Assembly (NCBI GenBank): GCA_030734395.1
Contig: JAUZTG010000012.1
Coordinates: forward strand, 1 to 64,000
Direction: 5' to 3'
Length of the DNA stretch: 64,000 nt
DNA from: Sarocladium kiliense
Taxonomy: Eukaryota; Ascomycota; Sordariomycetes; Hypocreales; Sarocladiaceae
Of this stretch, positions 21,120 to 32,200 are shown piece after piece. Within the stretch, counting starts at the first letter, position 1. The number at the start of each line of letters is the position of its first letter. The notes beneath the pieces are model-generated. The model saw only the letters and a list, made by a program, of their open reading frames with translations. It was not told the DNA's origin and did no database searches. The position numbers were made by a program, and so were the translations under genes.

Positions 21120-23020
21120 TCAGATTCTCTCAATTTCGAAGTCCGACCATTTCACCGCACCAACACACCTGGACCACCAAAACTCAAATTGGCTTCCTGG
21201 CCAGATCAGTGTGTTCCTGCCCGTTTCTTTGTTGATATACCAGTTTGGGACATCCGAGGTGTAAACGAGGCTGTTCATCCTGGTCTGGATCCAGTCGTTG
21301 AAGCGCTGCTGCGCCTCACCTCGAACCTGGACTTTTACCCTACTCGAGGAATCTGGGTTCTTCGCGTAAATGTTGCGCATGATGCGGATAATATACTGCA
21401 CGGATGACTCGATACCAAGGACCGTTGAGTGACCAGATGGCAAGGTGTTTGGTCCTGTCAGCAGGAATAAGTTGGGGAATTCAGCAACAGATACCCTAAT
21501 AAGACGTGTTAGTCCAGAGGGTTGTGTACTCCCGTACTCCTCATCCCGCTCCTCTACGAAGTGTGCTGAGGGGCAATTCCATGTTGAGTACTGACCCCAT
21601 GTAAGCAGACGCTCCACCATCGTCTCGCCAGCGGTCAAGTAGCTCCGCTCCGCTTAGACCGTGGATTGCGATAGGCGTCAGAAGTTCTTGGGTGCGGAAT
21701 CCATTTGCTAGAATCATGACGTCGGCCGCATACTCTTGGGACTGCTGTCCTAGTGTGATGCTTCGCGGGCCAGACACAGCGACATGGTCAGCCTGGACCA
21801 GTGTAAGCTTGGGGTTGAAAAGACTGTTCAAATAACCATGGTCAAGCACAATCCTCTTGGCTCCAAGCTCGAACTTTGGAATGAGGATATCATGATACTT
21901 TGGCGGCGACTCACGTCGCATGTAGGCTGAGAGCGATGACTCTAGACGTGCACGAAGAAATTTGCCCATGGCATCCTTCTGGAACACCCTGAAGGCCAAG
22001 TCAAGCTTCAACGCTAGCCAGCATCGCCAGCCTTCTTGCGCCCACGGGAGGTTGCGGAGCACCCTAAACAAGAAATTAGACGCATGTTGCGGAAGATAGC
22101 AACAAGATTGACTAAAAAAGAAAAAGGGAAAAAGAAGTGGCGGCAGAAGGGGTTATGTTCCTGCTGAAAGGGGATCGAGGGCTTAATATCAACGCACCAT
22201 TGCTGCCACCCGGGAATCTTCCAATTCTCCTTGGAGGCTATCCAATGTGCACTCCTTGTGACCTGGACCACCGCACGAGCGCCTGACTCCTCCACTAGCC
22301 AGGGGACAAGTTGGTTCGCCGAGCTGCCGTTCCCTATGACGACGACGGACTTGTCTTTGAAATGGAAATCGTGGTCCCACTGCGAGCTGTGGAAGAGACA
22401 GCCCTCGAAGGTACCGATCCCATTAATCTCCTCGGCGCCTCTCGGGTTGTCAGCAAACCCCACCGCCGTCACGAGGAAACGCGCATGCCGAACAAGGGGA
22501 CGTCCGGATTGGATCCCGCGGAAGGTGACGCGCCAGAGAAACTGGTCATCCAGCCAACAAGCGGATATGCATTCGTGCTCCAGGTGGATGTGGTGGGTGC
22601 AGTTGTACGCCGCCACAACCTGACGAAGGTATGCCAAGATCTGTGGCTGGGTGGCATACGTAGATTCCCAAGCCAAGCTAGGAGCGAAAGAGTATGAGTA
22701 CAGCTGTAGCCTGTGTGAGCGGCATTCCCCAAAGCTTTCAGGTGCATGAGGGGGCGAACATGAGAGGGTATGTCACAGCTAAGGCGCGGATACGTGTTCT
22801 TGGCCCAGGTGCCGCCAATGTCGTTTGCTCTCTCGAAGCATTCCACAGTTGCCTGAGGAAATACTTGGCGAAGTTGAATAAGCGCGCAGATTCCTGCGAG
22901 GCTGGCGGTTAGGTGAAAGAAATACCTTGATGCTGCCCATACGACCGGCGGGTAAATTGCGTACGCACCAGAGAAGCCGGCACCGATCACCACGACATCT
23001 AGAGGATCTGTCGACTCCAT
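21120..23020 (-). CDS. Baeyer-Villiger-type flavin monooxygenase
   Basis: Five exons: 23020-22965, 22901-22760, 22703-22198, 22111-21596 and 21495-21120; 531 residues, every junction in frame. The N-terminal FAD Rossmann motif GAGFSGALAG is split by intron 1; then ERANDIGGTWAKNTYPRLSC, the BVMO fingerprint F-x-G-x3-H-x3-W-D (FEGCLFHSSQWDHD), and the NADPH-binding VVIGNGSSANQL. The C-terminal half (PNLFLLTGPNTLPSGHSTVL) is typical. Such enzymes insert oxygen next to ketones or oxidise heteroatoms, often in secondary metabolism or catabolism; the substrate is unknown. It stands alone between AT-rich blocks, with no biosynthetic core gene nearby. Confidence 0.9.
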
Positions 23021-23699
23021 TGTGTCGTGTGAGGCGGAAAGCAGGACGGCCGATCAAAGTAAAAGCGTAGTTGTTGCACGCAGTCATCGCAGTGACTGTG
23101 AGCCCGGACTGCAGTTGAAGTTGGTCAGGCTGGAACAGTCCTTCTGGCCCCGAGTCTGTCGAGGAGGCGCCTTTTATCGTCGTGCGGTTCTCGATTTGGT
23201 GGTGACATATCGATATGTCGCTGTGAACTTCACCTTGACCCGCTTACCCTCTGGTTCGAAGGCGGACCATGGTATGGCCTCTACAACATCGCAACATGCT
23301 TTTTGCTTGCTTTGCATATCAAACCCTTTGTGATAGATCACTGTGTACTTCCCTCTGAACCCTGGCACATAACACCCTCGCCTTTGACGCTTTGGGGAGG
23401 CCAGGCAAGCCCCAATCTTGCAAACTGGGTGACAAGACGGTTGCTTATTCACTCTGCCATTCCGCTATGAGGCTATCAAATCGACCAGGGGACTCTGCTT
23501 TGCCTTTTCCCAATGTCCCTACGACGAGTTACCAGTCGCCACCACCCTGGGCGGATCGATACGTCCAAAAGATCCATCCGCGGTCATAACCCACTACACC
23601 TCTCTCAGAGGTCGCTCCTTTCTTCCATCCAGCACTTCCCGCGCAAGCCGTCAGCTACAATGTGAACCATTTCGTGGCGTCTGTTCTCATGTTCTCAGG

Positions 23700-24930
23700 A
23701 GAATTGCGGAGCATTGAGAGCCATCACAGTAAGCAGGCCTGACAGAAGCCCGGCGGCAGGTAGCGTGAGCAGCCATCCCAGAAAGACTTAGGCCATCTGC
23801 TTCCAGTTCGTCGCGCCAAGGTCGAGGTTTATCAACGCGACTCCCAGGATAGCGCCGGTCAGAGTTTAGGTCGTGCTAATTAGGAGCCCTAGATGGCTAG
23901 CCATCAAGACCGTGATAGCAGCTCCAAGCTCCATGGCGTACCCACGAGTAGGGCTTAACAAGGTGATCTTATTACCTAGAGCTCGAACGATATACCAGCC
24001 TATAAACTAAAAGCTAGCGCTAATTAAAAAGCCAGCAACCGCTAAGATCTAGGCAGGAGTGATATTATCCTCGGATACCTCTCCTGTGATATAAGTATCA
24101 TACGCCGCAACCCATAGTCCAACAGCGTTGGCAACATTATTGGAGCCGTGCGTAGTAAACATCATGATAGCGCTCGCAACCTGGGCATAGGTCCAAAAAA
24201 GATGCTCAATACGATTATCATAGTGTGGGGCTTTTCCGTGGACAGCGCGCAGGTGTGGTGATTGATGGGAAATACCATCACGCGTCACCTTCTGAAGGAG
24301 AAAGTATAGGATCAGGCCACGCATTCGCCGAGAATGATAGACAGACAGCCCAGCCGTTGGCGCTAAGAAACGTTCCTCCGGCTCTAAGACGGGTTTTCGA
24401 AGTTCGTCAATAGTGACCGCCGTAGGAGCGGCCTCGGCAGAAGAGGAGCCTTGGCTGGTTAGCGCCGGCAGCGGGTTGTCGGAAGGCGGCTTGGCCGTCA
24501 AGGTCGAGGTGGTTGTGGTTTCCTGGGCGACCTGGTTGATTTCGATATCGTCACGGTGCTCATATGCACTTTCGTAGTGGTCCACCAGCATAGTCTCCTT
24601 GCCAGGAAAGTATAACGGAGGGTCGTCCCTCAACAAGAGAGGTCCAGGGGGAAGATGCCAGGGACGTATACGATAGTCCTGGAGAACGATAACGTGCTTG
24701 AAGTAGGGGACGAAGAAGATGTACGAGATGACGAGAGCTCCGAAAAAGACACCAAGTACAATACCACAGGAGCGTCCAGCGCCAAGGTCTTCAAGGCTCG
24801 GCGCCCCAGGGGCCTCGATAGTGATGAAAAGCGCGAGGATAACCGCAGTGAAGGCGAGGTAGAATGGGATATCTTCTAGGCCCCTGTGAACCTCATGTAG
24901 GACCCTCTCGCAGTGGTCCTCTCCCGGCAA
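23700..24930 (-). pseudogene. RIP-damaged PHO89-type phosphate:cation symporter
   Basis: The minus strand carries the middle and end of a PiT/PHO89-family transporter: FYLAFTAVILALFITIEAPG, a hydrophilic loop, then the signature FTTHGSNNVANAVGLW and, beyond the stop at 24049, helices such as GWYIVRALGNKITLLSPTRG and LTGAILGVALINLDLGATNW. The N-terminal membrane half is missing. The C-terminal part is interrupted by four stops in one frame (about 24049, 24010, 23869 and 23788). Judged by family pattern, three replace Trp (TGG>TAG/TAA) and one replaces Gln (CAA>TAA), the transitions RIP makes. No splice pattern removes them. This is a truncated duplicate that was inactivated. Confidence 0.8.
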
Positions 24931-25387
24931 ATGTAAACTTCTGACGGGTCAGGCCAACCGAAACACCGACAGACCCTGGTTTCGAGCGAATACCGAGTCG
25001 TTCTAGGGACAAGTTCTCTGCACAAGTGGATTGGTCCTCCGATACCAAGAAATTGCCATGGTCCAGATGTTGACCACTTCCTACTCCGGTTCGCTCGATG
25101 GCAGCTGGCGCTGGTAAGGGGCTAGCAACATGGAACGGTATACCCCTCAGTCGCCGCCAATCTGCCTCGGTGAGTGGCACTGGCTGTGATGGGGCCCTTC
25201 TTCGTGAGTATTTCGCCGGTTGGTTTGTCACAAGACGGCCAATTGTCGATCGGGAGTGACAGGCTCCCAACTCCGGCACCGTCATGGGGCGTTGGCTGTT
25301 CTCTGCGGTTTCTGGCCCTCTAATACCCCCGGGACTTTCTTTATCCCCAGTGCCAATGACTTTTGTATAAACTATGGCAGACCAGGC

Positions 25388-26912
25388 ATGGGATTTGAAG
25401 ATGTGATTCACAGCCAGCCCGACTTGCCATCCATTCCATTCCTTGACAGCACGATGATCTATCCGGCAGTAACGCAACGTGGGGACAAAGTCGAGCTGAA
25501 GCTTACAACACACACGTATTGCAACGGACGCCCCGTGTCTCGGGATCAAAAGTTCGATGTAATCCGTCCAGGCGAGTCTTTAAAGGGTCACGTCCGAATC
25601 ATCTCTGCAACCGCGATTCACTTAGACAAGGTTGAGTTTACCCTCGTAGGTGCGGTCGACAGAGAGAGCTTATCCACGCGCAGCCGTTGGGAACTGACAC
25701 AAGATTATAGGACTCGAGTTGAAACTAAGGTACTCGCCAGCCTTGAGCGAATTCGAGCCCCAAACAATTGCTCCGAAACCCGGCGTAGTCATAGTACCCC
25801 CCCCCCCCCCCCCCCGCAGCCTGCAAGAAGTCTAGACGTTTAAGGATGCTGACTCCTTGCAGTTCTTGGACATGTGACATTGGCCCGATATTGCCGACAG
25901 TGATCACACATCTGACCACAATGTCGTGGATACCACAGTTCCGTTCGTCTTCGTCCTGCCGCAGGGTATCGAACGCGTAAATGAAGATGAGACATCTCTT
26001 GTCGGCGGTACCCCCCAGCGTTTAGGCTTCAGAAGTCAACGTTCAGTGCATGGAGCAACGAGCCTCTGCCCCTCTCGTTTATTCCCTATGTACTGCGGTG
26101 TTCGGTCACCTACTCTGTGTAGACCCAACGAGGTCAGCTTGTACGAACTGCCGATACGATGCAGACGATTGAATACTTACCCGCCCTTGAAACACAACCA
26201 CCCATTGATGTCTTGGGGTCCGGAAATCACTACAAACTGACTGTACAGCAGCCCATTTCAAGGGCTTATTTCGGCCAGCGACTCGGCGACGTTCGTGTAC
26301 AGACGGCTGAACCGAAGCCTCTTGAGTACACCAACTCCGTCGCCTCCACAACCTGCTACTTCAACGTAAACTTCATATCAACCCGAAGGAAGGTGCAGCA
26401 ATGTCCTATCGAGGATGGTCCCCTTCAGATGTACCAGGACACAATCAACCTCGGCAAGTCTTGATTCTGTGGTGTTCAGTGGGAAGCCCACACAGCGGAA
26501 GATGAGCAACATTCCGCTCACGACGAAATAGGCGGATACTGGCGGACAGCCCTTGCGTTGACCATATTGCCTCCCTTAAGACTCGTCCCAAGCTCTATGA
26601 GCGACTATACAGCCTTGTCATACTCCATCATCTTTCGCGTGCAGTTCGAGGGCGTAAGCTCCAAGACAATGTATCTCAAGTGTCCACTGCAAGTGGCATA
26701 TCCCTTCCAACCGGAAATATCAACCGCGCAGGTGCCATTATTCAACGCGGTGGATGACACGGAGCACGCAATTCGAGACGTGCCCTGCTGCTCTGTGATT
26801 GTTGCAGGATCAGATATGAACGAGGTGAGTTATTGCCGCGGGGTTGTTAGGCCTCTATGAACGTCTGCGACGTACTAACTTTCCCAAGTGTCTGCCTCCT
26901 TACGCCAAATAA
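25388..26912 (+). CDS. arrestin-like protein, multi-exon, partly unresolved
   Basis: The first exon (possible ATG at 25388) contains a beta-rich arrestin-N pattern: KFDVIRPGESLKGHVRI and DKVEFTLVG. Protein-like segments follow in other phases: DTTVPFVFVLP with DETSLVGG (about 25890-26030), IEYLPALETQPP to TTCYFNVNF (about 26165-26400) and SYSIIFRVQFEG (26560-26824). A clear last intron, 26825-26888 (GTGAGT, branch TACTAAC, acceptor CCAAG), joins to CLPPYAK and a TAA at 26910-26912. I could not connect the middle exons with confidence, and a C19 run (25797-25815) interrupts the presumed first intron. Fungal arrestin-like proteins act as adaptors for ubiquitin ligases in transporter turnover. 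Intact multi-exon gene or partly decayed copy are both possible. Confidence 0.5.
25797..25815. repeat. poly(C)19 tract
   Basis: Nineteen consecutive C on the plus strand, inside the arrestin-like locus. Confidence 0.9.
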
Positions 26913-28807
26913 GCAGGCTTTACCGGGCCGTTGCAAAGTCAACTGTTACTCTTTGTCTATTGCTTGCTCGGTTGGTCAACCTGGAATAAGCCAGCTCCAT
27001 GTAACAAGGTGAAGGAGAGTTCTGTACACTACTCCAGAAGCATTCCATAAGCAGGGTCCCCCTACTAGGGTTAACTGTTCCTATTAGCTGTCGAGTAAGA
27101 CCTTACTGATGGCTTAATACAGGATGTTACTCGTCATCTTGGACTTCTTGTACTATATTACTTATGAGAAGAAGTATCAGCGGGCCTTTTGTCCCACCGT
27201 GCCCGGAGAAGTAGGTATTAAGAAAGTAGGTAACGCAGGATTAAAAGTATAAAGGGATTGATCATAGCGGATTATTTTATTTACGAGGATAAGATAATTT
27301 TCAAAGTATACAATTCATTTTAACCTCATTCTAAGATTTAAGAATATTTTAATATTTGAAGTATTAAATCAAGATATTATATCATGTAGAATGCACCCTT
27401 AAAATGGGCATCCTGAATTCTCTCTTCCATCTCTGAAGCTGAGCAATGCCGCTTTAACCTGAGTTGAGGATAAGGTTAGCTGAAGCGAGGTTGGCCCTAG
27501 GTGAACTAAGGGTGAGGCAGACTGAGCATGCAAGGCCGACTTGGCGTCAAGCCGCATAACCAGTGCCAGTGCAGTGCCTCTGTACTCGACGAACTTGAAT
27601 CGCAAGCTAAGGATTACAACAAGATTGCTCAGGCAACGTGTCTGGACTAAGCGGCGATGCCGTCTTTAAGTTGAGTAGATGGAGAGACCGAGTTCCAGAC
27701 CTTCACGGCAGGAAGCTGTGTAAGTTCTTCCCCGTTGTTAATTATTAACGGATAGTAGTGGTGGCTTTTCCTGGCATGTCTCGGTCATAGATTAGTAAGT
27801 TCAACATGGTACGCTGGTCAGGCAGCCGAGCTCGGGTAGGATCGATCTTACGGCCCCGAACTCAACACCGCTACACACGCGACTATAGTTGTCGGCCGCC
27901 GCTTGGGTCCTACCTGTACTTTTCGGGTCGACCAGGAGCATAGTTGTAGTCCCGTCTGACATGCATAACCGGGCGTATTCCAGCAAGGGTTGAATCTACC
28001 ATAAGGACTACCGCTTTATGCTTATTATTCCGTCCGCAATTACCACCTTCAGCAGTTTGGAGTAAGCGCGTGGCTGTGCCACCGGCTAATGCAGTTGTCG
28101 CGGCTGGCAAAACAATCTAGAATGGCTCTATAATGCGATCGCATATTATTCGAGTCGCTCACAAGGATGATATTTAAGGTTGGGTGCGACACAGCGTCCA
28201 GGGGTCTTGCTTAGGTGTGTTCCGCAGGGCGATGGGATCGAGGACCCTTGAGCGCGTATTTGAACGAACTTGGAAAGTGCCATAGATTTCTCTCAACGCC
28301 TGATGTGGGTTCTTTCTGCATAAGGAAGTAGCGATATTAGTGTCGCATTCAGCTGCATGCAGATTTCTAGTAGTTTGAAGTCCTCTCGCTGATTTCTGCC
28401 AGCTTTGTTCGAGAGGCGTGGATCTGGCTGATCTCAACTCGACAGGCTATCATGTATGTGATCAATCCCACTGAACTGAACCACAGAGGCGTAGCAGAGT
28501 TGTTAGTGGCTTAAGTATACTCCTAGGACTTGAGTACGTTATGACTGACCACCAAGTTCTGCTGTGCCGTGGAGGAGCCATATGAGGGTGGCACTTGGCG
28601 CAAGGACTTGGAAGAACGAGGAGCAGCGGCGAACAGCGATAGCAAGAATACCTTGTTCTCATATGAGAGGATAAGCTTGAAAAATGTATAAAGGGTCACC
28701 TCCGTTCCAGCTTCTGAGCCTTTCTTGCATCCTCTCACCCTCTGATCAGTAACATCCCAAACATCTTGACTATCCTTCTCACGGTACACTACTTTGACCC
28801 AAGCACG
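26913..28807. other. intergenic with AT-rich core, no supported gene
   Basis: 27240-27390 is strongly AT-rich. Open frames in the rest (27.4-28.8 kb) are short and motif-free. Confidence 0.4.
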
Positions 28808-29603
28808 ATGCTGCCTATTATCGCCCTTTTTGCCTCCGCCGCAAGTAAGCCCCTCTCGGACTTGAGAGAGTGAAGCTGACAATAATCACCACAGGCTCTC
28901 GCGGCTGCTGTTTCCGAGGAGAAGGCATGGGAACTTCGTAGCGTTGAAGAACTCGACGGTATGCCCATTAGCGAACTTCGCGTTAAGGACGAGAACTTCG
29001 GCGACAAAGTCTTCACCGGCACTGCGCAGTCTGTCTACGAGGAAATGGTCGCCTTGAAGCCGGAACTTTTCGAGAACGTTACTGTCGATCCGGACTCGGA
29101 TGACACCAGCCTTGAAGCCCGTGGCCTTGAGAAGCGTCGCACGGTAGGCTGTCTATTCTAATTTAAAAGGTTAAACCCCACAGTACTGACTAATCATACT
29201 CCAGTTCAACTGCGGCTGGACTCCTGTGGTTACAGAGCGTGTCGTGTGGCATGCCTGCTTCGAGGGTCTTGACTACCTCCGAGCTCTGGGCGGCGGCAAT
29301 GCAAGGTGTGATGTCAGTCAAGGTGCCCCAGGTTGCGCCCGGGTCAGCTGCTCGCATGGCTGCGGAATGTTCCTCTGCAACAAGGTAACAACCCCCCGCC
29401 TAACTGAAGTTGTGTGCGTCGATGTAGCTGTTGACTGACCACATACTTGAACTCAGACACCCTCACCCCTATGGGTTCTGTGCAGGGACATTGCCAACGA
29501 TGTCGTGGCCATTGCGAATCAATGCGTGGATACATTTGGAGCGGTTGGCGGTGCTTTGGATTTTGACAGGCACTTCACTGGTGTTAGACTCCAGAGCTGC
29601 TAA
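28808..29603 (+). CDS. small cysteine-rich secreted protein (effector-like); first junction out of phase
   Basis: The ATG at 28808 opens a signal peptide (MLPIIALFASAA). Introns with clear signals follow: GTAAGC at 28845 to ACAG at 28894, GTAGGC at 29144 to CCAG, and GTAACA at about 29384 to CTCAG. After the signal comes an acidic pro-region ending in a Kex2-like site (LEKR|R) and a mature domain with ten cysteines (WHACFEGLDYLRALGGG, then CARVSCSHGCGMFLCN), finishing at TAA 29601-29603. Exon 1 ends one base out of phase with exon 2, so either splicing is unusual or a one-base insertion at the exon 1/donor boundary has broken the gene. Family not recognised; the layout fits secreted fungal effectors or defence-type peptides. 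Confidence 0.6.
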
Positions 29604-31440
29604 GCCCAGCTCCCTTCTCACTGATGTCGCCCTTGCTCGGCTGATGATGCCGCCGCGAGCAGCATGGTGATTACTACCGCCATTGCCCTGGTGCATTCAA
29701 CGGCTTAGGAAGTATGCACAGAGACAGAACGGATGGTATACCTGTTCATGAAAACCAGTTCTGGCAAAGATGCCATGTTTATCTGAGAATGCAAAAGGAC
29801 TTTGGTTGAGAGCATCTTCTGAGAGGTGGCCTTTTTCTCACTCGCTATGTAGTTCTCTATCAAGTCTGATTCGCCAACAAGCGCTCAGCTCTTCAAATTT
29901 GATAAGTCGCGTAGCTATAGAAATGCCGTAGGTCCATCGCAGACTTTATATGGAGGTAAGCGGTACCAAGATGCCACTAATATCAACGACTGTGACAAGG
30001 GGTATAGTTTGATGGATCTTAGGACCGCAATATAAGACAGACTCCAAAGGCTAGAACAGGTTAGCATCGCTGAGTGAAGTCCTAGAGAACTACTCATTCT
30101 CGCGATACACTGCTCTTCCTAAACTAACAAGGAAGCAAGGACGAGTGAATATAGTTCGGTATAAATGGTTATATAGCGGGCGGAGGCGCTTCTAAGCTTT
30201 GCAATCAATTGAATCATCTGCTTGGTGAAATCTACGTATAGCTTCGTTATGTAGGGCTTCAAGCAGTTTATCCTCCCTGTAACAGACCATGATATCTCAC
30301 GGAGTCAGGCAGGGTAGCGGAGCTGTATTTATAGCAAGATTAATACTTAGGGATCTCTCTCCTTTTCCTAGGAATAAGGATAAAAAGGGGGAACTAGGCA
30401 TCTAGAATAATCTTCCTCCGCGCCGCGCCTCCGAGTTGTACCCGACTCGCACCCGAACCTCACGTGAGTCAGATTAACCTCTCCCACGCAGCTTCCCTTA
30501 TTACACATTATGAGGACATGAACGTCAGCTTTTATAAAAAAAAATGGAGACTTTTCAATGTTTTATACATTAATTTTAATAGAATATATAAAGCATGATT
30601 ATAATCTTTATGAAGATCTAATGATAATCACTAATTTAACCCATCCTGGCTAAACCTTCTTATTCAGCTAAATTGACCCCCCTCTGTCACGGGCCCAATG
30701 GACCGTTGGATGGTGCGAATGTGATTTGGTCATGTTGTTGATTGAGTTGAGTTCTCCCTCCATTGGATGGGGCTGTCCCGCAGCCTTATCATCCCATGGA
30801 TGGATGAACCAACGGCTGAGGTAAGCTATCTTATCACACAACACCGTCGGTTCAGGGGAGGGTTCACCTAATAACCCTAGAAACTTACATAAGAGCCTGC
30901 TGAAAAGATTATATGAGAAGATGATATTAATTAAGTACTTATATAATTATAAAAAGTATTTAGATATGAAAGAAATTAAGGATTATAATTATTATAGTTT
31001 AAAAACTATTTGAGATTATTTAATCGAGAAATACATAGAATAATAATAATAATTAATACTAGGTTTATCTCTTAATATTTAATTTTAATTTTTGTTATAA
31101 TTAGATAAAATTAATATATCTTCATGATTACTTAAAAAGATTATACTGATTATTTATTATTGAATTTATTAAAATTCAAGTTAAGACATAGCTTATCCTA
31201 GACAGATAACTTGTAATAAATCTTACCAAGTAAGGTCGATTGTTACAGAGCCTTACGTCAGCCAAGCTAACCTATGCCGGATTCTCAATACCCAGTCACG
31301 ACTTTGGGGCTGAAATGAACACGACAAACGGCCCAAAGTCCTCATCAAGCTCCCGCTTGTATTGAAGAGGAGGCGACGGCGGGCACATGGCAGCCCGGCG
31401 GGGTCCTGTCCTGCGCCAATGGAAACGTTCATCGGTCCTC
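29604..31440. other. gene-free region with AT-rich RIP-like block
   Basis: 30530-30640 and 30890-31210 are very AT-rich and lack coding potential. Contains repeat copy B at 30275-30455. Confidence 0.55.
30275..30455 (-). repeat. dispersed repeat, copy B (inverted relative to 20475-20665)
   Basis: The reverse complement matches copy A through AGAGATCCCTAAGTATTAAT and CTGCCTGACTCCGTGAGAT and further diverged words on both sides. This copy is more GC-rich (GGCGCGGCGCGGAGG against GGTATAGCGCGGAAA), so it is closer to an unmutated state. Confidence 0.7.
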
Positions 31441-31465
31441 ATCTGGTTCCCGTCTGATGGAGTCT

Positions 31466-31894
31466 CTTATCACGCTACACGCAGCCCTATCCCAGCATTA
31501 GTAATGGTACTAAGGTAATTCACACCCATTCCCAGCTCAGGAACAAAGATAGGCTTCCACAAGCTTACATCTCGAAACCAATTCATCCCTGTCACCGATT
31601 CTCGGAGTTCCCTTCCCATCCCATGAACCAGGGTCCCAAACGTGGAGGAGGGAGTTGCTTATCAGCACAGCTTTGCAGAGTGGCGCCCACGCTAAGGCAC
31701 GATTTGCATGGGCTCCAGCGAATGCCGGCCCTCTCAGGTCTTCAGATGTGGAAGATAAGCGACTGGCCGACGGCCACCAAAGTGGGGGAGCCCTGTACGG
31801 AGTACTGGGGAGGGCAAACCAGAGCCTACGGCATTGTGGCACTAGATGATCTGGAGAATCTTGAGTCTCCGTGGGGAAGACAGTTTGTGATAAG
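31466..31894. promoter_or_regulatory. GATA-factor sites upstream of DUR3
   Basis: Four GATAAG cores: 31466-31471 and 31658-31663 (reverse), 31754-31759 and 31889-31894 (forward), all within 750 bp of the DUR3 start. Urea transporter genes in fungi are known targets of nitrogen GATA activators (AreA/Nit2). Binding here is inferred. Confidence 0.45.
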
Positions 31895-32200
31895 CATGGC
31901 GACTGTGATTTGCAGGCTAGGATGCCGGCCAGCCGAATAGGTAAAGAGGTGCAACTGAGAATCTCGTTCTCGATTTCTCTTTCAGCCTTTTCTCGCCGGC
32001 GGGCCCAAGCTTGTAGCTGTAGCTGTATGCCAAGTAGAATATAATTATCCACGGCTGGCCGCCCAGTCCTGCCAAGCCGCTTCAGCGCCCGAAGAATCTT
32101 GATCGCCGCCCCAACTGACGTTCAGATCGAGTCTGGGGTTTCTTGGCTGTCTTACCATTACCGAACAAGATCAACTGGTAGCGTTTCTGCGAGCTTGGCA

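Noticed and set aside
22660..22710. Suspected frameshift in the BVMO near SYSFAP
   Set aside because: Careful reading of the complement gives SYSFAPSLAWESTY without a break.
24893..25549. Minus-strand 218-residue frame
   Set aside because: Shadow of the arrestin-like first exon and the truncated PHO89 edge; no motif of its own.
31537..32052. Minus-strand 171-residue frame upstream of DUR3
   Set aside because: No motif, and it occupies the DUR3 promoter with its GATA sites; treated as chance.
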